DNA of 64,000 nt from Salminus brasiliensis (taxonomy: Eukaryota; Chordata; Actinopteri; Characiformes; Bryconidae): positions 22,501 to 86,500 of the forward strand of contig NC_132879.1 in NCBI RefSeq assembly GCF_030463535.1, written 5' to 3'. A model generated the notes under the pieces. The model ran no database searches. It was given only the letters and a program-made list of their open reading frames with translations, and was not told the origin of the DNA. Both the position numbers and the translations under genes were made by a program. Position 1 is the first letter of the stretch; each line of letters begins with the position of its first letter. Positions 55,702 through 64,000 of this stretch are shown piece after piece.

Positions 55702-58700
55702 ATGCCGCAGTGGGGTGGAGGGAACAGGTGTGTGTCGTGTGGAGGAAAGGTGTATCACGCTGAGGAAGTTCAGTGTGATGGAAAAAACTTCCACAAGTGC
55801 TGCTTCCTGTGCAGTAAGACCAAACACACACACACACACCTATATCATCACACACACACACACACATACACACCTATATCATCACACACACACCAATATC
55901 ATCACACACACACCTATATCACACAAGTACACACACTGTTACACACCAATACACACACTGTTACACACCAACAAATACTGTTACACACCAGTACACAGTA
56001 ATACACACACCAGTACACACCAGTACACAGTAATACACACACTGGTACACACTAGTACACACTAATACACACACTGGTACACACTAGTACACACTAATAC
56101 ACACTAATGTTACACACTAGTACACACCAGTACACACTAATACACACACTGTTACACACTGTTACACACTAATACACACACTGTTACACACTAGTACACA
56201 CTAATACACACACTGTTACACACTAGTATACACCAGTACACACTAATACACACACTAATACACACTAGTACACACTAATACACACACTGTTACACACTAG
56301 TACACACTAATACACACACTGTTACACACTAATACACACCAGTACACACTAATACACACACTGTTACACACTAGTACACAGTACTCTACACACTGTTACA
56401 CAACACACACACACACACTGTTACACACTAATACACACACTGTTTCACACCAACACCAACACACACACAGTTCCACACAGTACACAGTACACTCCCTGTT
56501 CTGCTGGGTGAGTTCGAGTACAGTGCTGTTGGCTGGCCTGCAGGTGTGTGTAGGAAGGGGCTGGACAGCACCACTGTGGCCGTTCACGACACTGAGCTCT
56601 ACTGTAAGTCCTGCTACGGGAAGAAGTACGGGCCCAAAGGCTACGGATACGGACAGGGAGCCGGAACGCTCAACATGGACCGAGGAGAACGACTCGGCAT
56701 CAAACCAGAGGAGTAAGAGCTCATCCAATCAGATTCTGCCTGCCAGAGCTCAGGTTTAGAGGTTTAGAGGCCAGAGTCTGAGGTTTAGGGGTTAAGACTT
56801 GGGTTTAAAGGTCAGAGTCTGGAGTTTAGAAGTTAAGGCTTGGGTTTAAAGGTCAGAGTCTGGAGTTAAGAGGCTAAGGCTTGGGTTTAAAGGTCAGAGT
56901 CTGGAGTTAAGAGGTTAAGGCTTGGGTTTAGAGGTCAGAGTCTGGAGTTAAGAGGTTAAGGCTTGGGTTTAAAGGTCAGAGTCTGGAGTTAAGAGGTTAA
57001 GGCTTGGGTTTAGAGGTCAGAGTCTGGAGTTAAGAGGTTAAGGCTTGGGTTTAGAGGTCAGAGTCTGGAGTTAAGAGGTTAAGGCTTGGGTTTAGAGGTC
57101 AGAGTCTGGAGTTTAGAAGTTAAGGCTTGGGTTCAAAGGTCAGAGTCTGGAATTTAGGGGTTAAGGCTTGGGTTTAAAGGTCAGAGTCTGGAGTTAAGAG
57201 GTTAAGGCTTGGGTTTAGAGGTCAGAGTCTGGAGTTTAGAAGTTAAGGCTTGGGTTCAAAGGTCAGAGTCTGGAGTTTAGGGGTTAAAGCTTGAGTTTAG
57301 AGGTCAGCGTTTGAGGTTTAGGGGTTAGGTTTAGAGGTCAGAGTCTGAGGTTTAGAGGTCAGGTGTTGGTGTGTCTTTGTCTACATCTGTGTGTTGGTGT
57401 GTGTGTGTGTGTGTGTGTGTGTGTATTTGTGTGTGTACCCTCTCCATTGGGCCCAGTGCACAGGTTTCTGAAACATCCCCATGTTCAGTGAATTCTGGGT
57501 AAAGGCGTGTGTGTTTTTTTGCCTGCTGGTCATCCTGGGCTCCAGGCTGGCTCTTATGAAAGAGTGTGTTATGTAATGAAGCTGCAGAAGGATCAGCTGA
57601 CTCCAAACAAAGACTCTTTCAGATCGGCCGGGCAGCTGAAGCTGCAGCAGACCAAGCTGTGAGGCCAGAAACCAAGACCAGACTCACAGTGACCTTTACT
57701 CTCCTCCAGGACCAAGACCCACCGACCCACCACCAACCCCAACCCCTCCAAATTCGCCCAGAAGTTTGGGGGGTCTGAGAAGTGTGCGCGCTGTGGGGAG
57801 AGTGTGTACGCCGCTGAGAAAGTTACCGGGGCAGGAAAAGTGAGTATTCTATCAGTCTGAGCCTGAATGTGTTTCAGTAGAGCTTCATTAGTAACAGCCT
57901 GCTAACAAACACAGACAGACACGAGTCTCAATCCCCCGTAATGAACAAACACGTTACACAAACTATACAAACACTGTAAACACACTTAAAACACATCCAG
58001 CAGCGCTGGCCTCCTCACCAGCAGGTGGCGCTAAGGATGTTAATGTATGCCTGTTAAACATGTCTGCAAACTGAGACACAAACCAAACGAAAAAAAACGC
58101 TTTATTTAATAACATCTGTTTAATACGTGTGATATCACAACTGTTTGCAGTCCCAGTGAGACAGACAGGGAGACAGACTGTGAGAAACAGTGAGACAGAC
58201 AGGGAGACAGACTGTATAACAGATGTTGAGTCAGAATGAGACAGGAAGACAGACAGAGACATACTGTGAGAAACAGTGAGAGACAGTGAGACAGACAGGG
58301 AGACAGGTAATATGACAGATTGTGAGACAGAATTAGACAGTGAGACAGACAATATGACAGATTGTGAGAAGCAGTGAGACAGACAATATGACAGATTGTG
58401 AGACAGAATTAGACAGTGAGACAGGCAGAGACAGACTGTGAGAAGCAGTGAGACAGACAGGGAGACAGACAATATGACAGATTGTGAGACAGAATTAGAC
58501 AGTGAGACAGGCAGAGACAGACTGTGAGAAACCGTGAGACAGACAGGGAGACAGACAATATGACAGATTGTGAGACAGAATTAGACAGTAAGACAGACAG
58601 GGAGACAGATAATATGACAGATTGTGAGACAGAATTAGACAGTGAGACAGGCAGAGACAGACTGTAAGAAACAGGGAGACAGACAATATGGCAGACTGTG

Positions 58701-59416
58701 AGAGAATGAGACACACTGAGACAGACAGAGAGACAGATAATATGATCAAACCTCGACTGCTGAGTAGTCTCACCTCCACTAATGACCTCCTCCCCGGCAG
58801 CCAGGCCTGCTCTGCCTCTCAGCTCAGATCCGTGGTCACTGTTCCCGGAGCTCCACCCAGAGCCACGTCGTGTAGCTCCTCAGCTCGGCTCAGATGCTCC
58901 CTCACGTGTGGAGCTACAGCCCACCTGCACCTCCCACGGGTCTGCGCTCCGAGAGCCGTGTACAGCCTAGAGCTCCCGGTCCCATCCTTGATATGTGGGG
59001 TCAGTGTGGAACCTCATCCACCTTCAGACAGCCTTCCTCTCCTCCCAACTCTCCACTGACCTTTTGCATCGCCCGTCTACAGAGCACATGACCATCGCGG
59101 TCACTTCCGAACCCTCTCTTTATCCCAACCTTCCCATCCTCAAGGGTTTCCAGCACAGACGTCGCAAGATTAATGGATTAGTGTGTGTGTGTGTGTGTGT
59201 GGGGGGGGGGGGGGTTACTGGGACCCCAGTTTTCATTAGTGTTCTTATTTCTGTGATTATTGATTATTGATTATTAGGGCAGTAATGTTGGGCTGATGCT
59301 TGTTTCCCTGCAGCCGTGGCACAAGAACTGCTTCCGTTGCGCAAAATGTGGGAAAAGTCTGGAGTCGACGACTCAAACGGAGAAGGATGGAGAAATTTAC
59401 TGCAAAGGTCAGGGGT

Positions 59417-59459
<43 letters not shown>

Positions 59460-59590
59460 CCTGTTGAGAGTAAAAGTAGCGATGAACTGATCGAGCTCTG
59501 TCTCCTTCTGCAGCGTGCTACGCCAAGAACTTCGGGCCCAAAGGATTTGGATACGGACAGGGGGCCGGAGCGCTGCTGCATGCTCAGTGA
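55702..59590 (+). CDS. csrp2: Cysteine and glycine-rich protein 2 (two-LIM protein), complete, five exons
   Basis: Coding exons are 55702-55813, 56544-56712, 57710-57839, 59314-59407 and 59514-59590. All have GT-AG introns, and together they give 193 residues, the usual CSRP length. The protein starts [13 protein letters not shown]1 zinc ligands are C10, C13, H31, C34, C37, C40, C58, C61; LIM2 ligands are C119, C122, H140, C143, C146, C149, C167, C170; all 16 are intact. Each LIM domain is followed by the family's glycine-rich stretch ([24 protein letters not shown]). The segment [16 protein letters not shown] and the end LLHAQ favour CSRP2 over CSRP1 or CSRP3. CSRP proteins bind alpha-actinin and zyxin at the actin cytoskeleton and act in nuclei as cofactors in smooth muscle (family knowledge). 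The gene converges on zdhhc17, as in human. Confidence 0.96.
55825..56480. repeat. CA-rich ACACACTAATACACACACTG minisatellite in csrp2 intron 1
   Basis: Repeats of TACACACTAGTACACACTAA and CACACTGTTACACACTAATA following a (CA)n stretch. It fills almost the whole intron between the first two coding exons. Confidence 0.9.
56757..57360. repeat. ~40-bp GGTCAGAGTCTGGAGTTAAG minisatellite in csrp2 intron 2
   Basis: About 14 units of a ~40-bp repeat combining GGTCAGAGTCTGGAGTTAAG and AGGTTAAGGCTTGGGTTTA. It is unrelated in sequence to the repeats of the other introns. Confidence 0.92.
58155..58740. repeat. GAGACAGACAGGGAGACAGA minisatellite in csrp2 intron 3
   Basis: Imperfect ~50-60-bp units built from GAGACAGACAGGGAGACAGA, CAATATGACAGATTGTGAGA and CAGAATTAGACAGTGAGACA. 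Ser/Leu-rich minus-strand frames are artefacts. Confidence 0.92.
58741..59313. other. Remainder of csrp2 intron 3
   Basis: A C-rich, apparently single-copy segment (58,760-59,180) with open frames but no recognisable family, then a (GT)n plus G tract at 59,181-59,214. It could hold an old repeat insertion; I cannot assign it. Confidence 0.4.
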
Positions 59591-59699
59591 TACACACACA
59601 CACACACACACACACAATTAAATCAGTTATTGATCCTTTATCTGCTTTGATCCTGGAGAAACTGTAAGTGAAATTTCTTTGAATTTCTGCAAAAACCAA

Positions 59700-59705
59700 A
59701 ATAAA
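59700..59705 (+). promoter_or_regulatory. Candidate csrp2 poly(A) signal
   Basis: AATAAATAAAT about 110 bases after the csrp2 stop codon. A (CA)n run (59,591-59,613) lies in the intervening 3' UTR. Confidence 0.5.
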
Positions 59706-59742
59706 TAAATTAGTAATCAAACTCCGCGCTGTCCACCATTCC

Positions 59743-59790
<48 letters not shown>

Positions 59791-59814
59791 AAATGAAGCG
59801 CTGACAGATTGAAG

Positions 59815-59820
59815 TTTATT
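59815..59820 (-). promoter_or_regulatory. Candidate zdhhc17 poly(A) signal
   Basis: TTTATT on the plus strand (AATAAA on minus), with a second at 59,824-59,829. If used, the zdhhc17 3' UTR spans about 1.4 kb (61,216 to ~59,800) and ends about 100 bp from the csrp2 poly(A) signal on the opposite strand. Confidence 0.45.
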
Positions 59821-60918
59821 TTTTTTATTAAAGCGTAAAATGAATCCATGCCCAGGAGGTTCGGGAGCATCGGGAACGTCGGGATCCTGATGAGGCACTG
59901 CAGAGAAACGGCCGAGGAGACGAGGGGCAAAGACCTCATTATGATGGAGTTTCTTTATTCTCTCTCTCTCTGGACGATCGAGACCCACGCAGCACTGAGG
60001 ACGAGGAGAAGCGCTGACCGTCATTATTGATCGCCTCCTCACTGGTCAAACAAACCCCTCCTGATGAATATTAATATTTATGGAACATTCAGATCGGAAT
60101 TCCGCAGAGCAGCAGATCCGACCAACACTAAAGACATCAAACCGGATCAAAGTGTAAAGTAAAAAAACAAACAAACAAACAAACAAAAATCTCTAAAACA
60201 AATAAAAAACAAATAAAAATAAACAACAAACTTGCAAATACTGAACATTCACTATTTACAGACGCCCGGAGGGGGCGTGGCAGGGCAGGATGGGCGGGGT
60301 GGGGCGGGGAGGGCATGGTTACTATAGCAACAGCCCCAAGCTTCGCTCATGCACTGGAGGTTGGAGGGTTAAAATGCGTATAAACAACAGCTACAGTCGG
60401 ACACTGCGGTACAGTCTCAGCTAACACTGACTAACACAGAGCGCAGGTTTATATACAGTCTTACAGTCCAGCCCGGGGGCGGAGCGTCCGGAGAGGGGCG
60501 GGGCTTCCTATCATCGGCAGAAACAAACGCCCCCAGGGGGAGGAGCTTCTCCTGCAGCCAAGTGTGAGACAGTTTCATCATTCAGTCCGGCCTTCAGTTT
60601 CTCTCACACACACACACACACACACACACACTTCTGTACAGACTCTACTGAGTTTAAAGTGGACAGTAAAAGAAGCTCCTGCTCAGAAAACACTTTAAAA
60701 CATTAAATAAAGTTTAAATAAATAAAGTCACATTATTAACCACTCATTCCAACAGTATTCAGACAGCAACAGAGAGCGCGCGCACACACACACACACACA
60801 CACATACACACACACACACACATCCCTCCTATGAGCTCCAGGTTAATTGGAGTAAACAGAGACAAACAAAAAATAAGTAAAAACAAAGTTAAAAAAAAAA
60901 CGGAAGTCAATCTAAACA

Positions 60919-60953
<35 letters not shown>

Positions 60954-61106
60954 TTGGGGGAGGTTACAGCAGCTCAAAGGAGGATGATGGACTTGGTGTG
61001 GGTGTAGCGGAAGTTTGTGTTAGCAGCATGCTAATGCTAATGCTGTGTGTACTGCAGTCTCTCTGGCTGAAAATGGTGGTCCACTAAAGCCCTCCAATCT
61101 CTCTCA

Positions 61107-61160
<54 letters not shown>

Positions 61161-61216
61161 GATGCCGAACATTTGTCCTTGCTCTCTCTCTCTCTCTCGC
61201 CCGCTCCGAGGCCATG
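59821..61216 (-). other. zdhhc17 3' UTR / convergent intergenic region
   Basis: Several CA/TG microsatellites (59,747-59,787, 60,605-60,630, 60,783-60,822, 60,920-60,951, 61,110-61,158) and an (ACAA)n run at 60,167-60,186. A GC-rich patch lies at 60,263-60,320. No further coding exon is supported. Confidence 0.6.
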
Positions 61217-61355
61217 TTAAACCAGCTGGTATCCGGATCCGGAGGTCTGGTCGTATTCTATAGAAAACTGGGATGTCCAGTCCACCACCACCGGCCGCAG
61301 CAGCCCACAGCACCGCAGCTCAAAGAAGTCTATCAGGTTCCGCACACAGCCGTGA
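61217..61355 (-). CDS. zdhhc17: Palmitoyltransferase ZDHHC17, last coding exon
   Basis: The minus strand has a TTGCAG acceptor, then a frame starting with the last base of an Asn codon and reading HGCVRNLIDFFELRCCG through VVVDWTSQFSIEYDQ to the stop after SGSGYQLV. This matches the conserved C-terminus of ZDHHC17 (HIP14), a Golgi palmitoyl acyltransferase with N-terminal ankyrin repeats and a DHHC-CRD between membrane segments. The catalytic and ankyrin exons lie outside the window. The orientation, facing csrp2, agrees with vertebrate synteny. Confidence 0.95.
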
Positions 61356-61359
61356 CTGC

Positions 61360-61390
61360 AACACACACACACACACACACACACACACCT
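61360..61390. repeat. (CA)n microsatellite abutting the zdhhc17 acceptor
   Basis: The CA run on the plus strand (TG on the transcribed strand) replaces the usual pyrimidine tract directly before the acceptor of the last exon. Confidence 0.85.
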
Positions 61391-61494
61391 CAGCATCATA
61401 GGGTACAGAACATTACTCCAGACTAAAATGTGGAGAAATGTGCAAACAGTAAAAATTCAACTTTAACTGGAATGAAAGTAAAATGTAAACTTTA

Positions 61495-63838
61495 CACGGT
61501 GTGTAAAGGTGCGAACTGGGTGAAGGTGTGAACTGTGTAAAGGTGTGAACTGGATAAAGGTTTCAACTGGGTGAAGGTTTCAACTGGGTGAAGGTTTCAA
61601 CTGGGTAAAGGTGCGAACTGGGTAAAGGTGCGAACTGGGTAAAGGTGTGAACTGGATAAAGGTGTGAACTGGGTGAAGGTTTCAACTGGGTGAAGGTTTC
61701 AACTGGGTAAAGGTGCGAACTGGGTAAAGGTGCGAACTGGGTAAAGGTGTAAACTGGGTAAAGGTGAACTGGGTAAAGGTGTGAACTGGGTAAAGGTGAA
61801 CTGGATAAAGGTGTGAACTGGATAAAGGTTTGAACTGGGTGAAGGTGTGAACTGGGTAAAGGTGAACTGGATAAAGGTTTGAACTGGGTGAAGGTTTCAA
61901 CTGGGTGAAGGTTTCAACTGGGTGAAGGTTTGAACTGGGTGAAGGTTTCAACTGGGTGAAGGTTTCAACTGGGTGAAGGTGCGAACTGGGTAAAGGTGAA
62001 CTGGATAAAGGTGTGAACTGGATAAAGGTTTGAACTGGGTGAAGGTGTGAACTGGGTAAAGGTGTGAACTGGGTAAAGGTGAACTGGGTAAAGGTGTGAA
62101 CTGGGTAAAGGTGAACTGGATAAAGGTTTGAACTGGGTGAAGGTTTGAACTGGGTGAAGGTTTCAACTGGGTGAAGGTTTCAACTGGGTAAAGGTGCGAA
62201 CTGGGTAAAGGTGCGAACTGGGTAAAGGTGTGAACTGGGTAAAGGTGAACTGGATAAAGGTGTGAACTGGATAAAGGTTTGAACTGGGTAAAGGTGTGAA
62301 CTGGATAAAGGTTTCAACTGGGTAAAGGTTTCAACTGGGTAAAGGTGTAAACTGGGTGAAGGTGTAAACTGGGTGAAGGTGTAAACTGGGTGAAGGTGCG
62401 AACTGGGTGAAGGTTTCAACTGGATATAGGTTTCAACTGGGTGAAGGTTTCAACTGGATATAGGTTTGAACTGGGTAAAGGTGTAAACTGGGTGAAGGTG
62501 TAAACTGGGAGAAGGTGCGAACTGGGTAAAGGTGCGAACTGGGTAAAGGTGTGAACTGGGTAAAGGTGAACTGGATAAAGGTGTGAACTGGATAAAGGTG
62601 TGAACTGGATAAAGGTTTGAACTGGGTGAAGGTTTCAACTGGATATAGGTTTGAACTGGGTAAAGGTGTAAACTGGGTGAAGGTGCGAACTGGGTGAAGG
62701 TGAACTGGATAAAGGTTTCAACTGGGTGAAGGTTTCAACTGGATATAGGTTTGAACTGGGTAAAGGTGTAAACTGGGTGAAGGTGCGAACTGGGTGAAGG
62801 TGCGAACTGGGTGAAGATGCGAACTGGGTGAAGATGCGAACTGGGTGAAGGTGCGAACTGGGTGAAGGTGCGAACTGGGTAAAGGTGCGAACTGGGTGAA
62901 GGTGTAAACTGGGTAAAGGTGAACTGGGTAAAGGTGAACTGGGTGAAGGTGTGAACTGGGTGAAGATGTAAACTGGGTGAAGGTGCGAACTGGGTGAAGG
63001 TGCGAACTGGGTGAAGATGTAAACTGGGTGAAGATGTAAACTGGGTGAAGGTGCGAACTGGGTGAAGATGTAAACTGGGTGAAGATGTAAACTGGGTGAA
63101 GGTGCGAACTGGGTGAAGGTGCGAACTGGGTGAAGATGTAAACTGGGTGAAGGTGCGAACTGGGTGAAGATGTAAACTGGGTGAAGATGTAAACTGGGTG
63201 AAGGTGCGAACTGGGTGAAGGTGCGAACTGGGTAAAGATGTGAACTGGGTAAAGATGTGAACTGGGTGAAGGTGTAAACTGGGTAAAGGTGAACTGGGTG
63301 AAGGTGTGAACTGGGTGAAGATGCGAACTGGGTGAAGATGCGAACTGGGTGAAGGTGTGAACTGGGTAAAGGTGTAAACTGGGTGAAGGTGTGAACTGGG
63401 TAAAGGTGTAAACTGGGTAAAGATGTGAACTGGGTGAAGGTGCGAACTGGGTGAAGGTGTGAACTGGGTAAAGGTGTAAACTGGGTAAAGATGTGAACTG
63501 GGTGAAGATGTGAACTGGGTAAAGGTGTAAACTGGATAAAGGTGTAAACTGGATAAAGGTGTAAACTGGGTGAAGGTGTGAACTGGGTGAAGGTGTGAAC
63601 TGGGTAAAGGTGTAAACTGGGTAAAGATGTGAACTGGGTGAAGATGTGAACTGGGTAAAGGTGTAAACTGGATAAAGGTGTGAACTGGGTGAAGGTGTGA
63701 ACTGGGTAAAGGTGTAAACTGGATAAAGGTGTAAACTGGATAAAGGTGTAAACTGGGTGAAGGTGTGAACTGGGTAAAGGTGTAAACTGGATAAAGGTGT
63801 AAACTGGATAAAGGTGTAAACTGGGTGAAGGTGTGAAC
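61495..63838. repeat. 2.3-kb AACTGGGTGAAGGTGTG minisatellite in the zdhhc17 intron
   Basis: About 140 tandem units of 15 or 17 bp (AACTGGGTAAAGGTG, AACTGGGTGAAGGTGTG and CGAACTGGG/TCAACTGGG variants). The left part mixes 15- and 17-bp units; the right part (62,780-63,838) is mostly 17-bp. It fills nearly the entire intron between the last two zdhhc17 coding exons. Ser/Pro/Phe-rich minus frames are artefacts. Confidence 0.96.
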
Positions 63839-63876
63839 TCGGAACAGGTTTACGATCTGTAAGATGAAAAACTCAC

Positions 63877-63969
63877 TTGAAGGGACTTTCGATGGACGTC
63901 GCCGTGACCCTAAAGTGTTTATATCGCCTCGCGTTCATCCGCTCATTAGTAGTGATGCCTAAACCAGCA

Positions 63970-63971
<2 letters not shown>
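63877..63971 (-). CDS. zdhhc17: Palmitoyltransferase ZDHHC17, penultimate coding exon
   Basis: A TGTGTAG acceptor before 63,971 and an AA|GTGAGT donor at 63,877. The 95-base exon reads IAGLGITTNERMNARRYKH then FRVTATSIESPF and ends two bases into the Asn codon completed by the next exon, so the phases match exactly. It encodes the region after the last membrane segments, including the TTNERMN motif characteristic of ZDHHC17/ZDHHC13-type enzymes (similar to the TTxE motif of DHHC proteins). Upstream exons lie beyond the window. Confidence 0.95.

Positions 63972-63974
<3 letters not shown>

Positions 63975-64000
<26 letters not shown>
63975..64000. repeat. (CA)n microsatellite at window edge
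   Basis: CA run next to the acceptor of the penultimate zdhhc17 exon, continuing past the window. Confidence 0.85.

Noticed and set aside
60973-61040. Possible extra zdhhc17 exon (minus-strand frame with TNFRYTHTKSIILL)
   Set aside because: It lies after the true stop codon of zdhhc17 in its 3' UTR, with no convincing splice acceptor and no match to known ZDHHC17 sequence.
59264-61426. Val/Cys- and Thr/His-repeat ORFs
   Set aside because: These are readings of (CA)n/(GT)n microsatellites.

Overview
The window is animal nuclear DNA, almost certainly from a ray-finned fish. It holds an 18S rRNA gene about 1,854 bases long, intron-split vertebrate genes (csrp2 and zdhhc17), LINE families with typical fish 3' tails, tRNA-derived SINE remains and very heavy microsatellite and minisatellite content. 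I cannot name the species; an otophysan fish would fit.

Layout. (1) 1-6,440: part of one rDNA unit read on the minus strand: partial ITS1, complete 18S, short 5' ETS, then intergenic spacer. The spacer has a duplicated ~195-bp block that looks like a gene promoter plus a spacer promoter, a 42-bp repeat array with a mammalian Sal-box-like terminator motif, a 30-bp GC-rich array, and an 86-92-bp array of about 19 copies. No 28S is present. (2) 6,441-10,560: pieces of LINEs. (3) 10,616-20,500: two head-to-tail minus-strand copies of an unusual gene family. Copy B (16,596-20,112) can be assembled into ten in-frame exons with GT-AG introns, giving about 819 residues: a Cys-rich N-terminus, a tyrosine-recombinase core (R382, K412, R484, H509, Y518) and a C-terminal KMT5A-like SET domain. 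Copy A is decayed, internally deleted and split by a LINE. A third, plus-strand, deleted copy C lies at 31,110-33,870. (4) 20,500-37,200: a repeat-rich stretch with a Tx1/L1-like LINE, a second copy of its ORF1 region, minisatellites, a tRNA-derived SINE beside a tRNA-Gly pseudogene, two exon-like orphans and several unassigned stretches. (5) 37,213-51,103: seven nearly identical tandem units of about 1.75-2.3 kb, each with a 98-codon ORF of unknown status and a possible non-autonomous hAT-like element holding a variable minisatellite. (6) 51,260-59,700: csrp2 on the plus strand, five coding exons, 193 residues, with a 1.4-kb CT tract upstream and minisatellites in the introns. (7) 59,815-64,000: the last two coding exons of zdhhc17 on the minus strand, convergent with csrp2, separated by a 2.3-kb minisatellite intron.

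The two cellular genes are ordinary and keep the csrp2-zdhhc17 neighbourhood known from human. The most unusual content is the recombinase-SET family. It combines the catalytic signature of a Crypton-like tyrosine-recombinase transposon with a histone methyltransferase domain, and two copies share a 5' boundary next to a recombination-site-like inverted repeat. The rDNA spacer architecture is the second point of interest.
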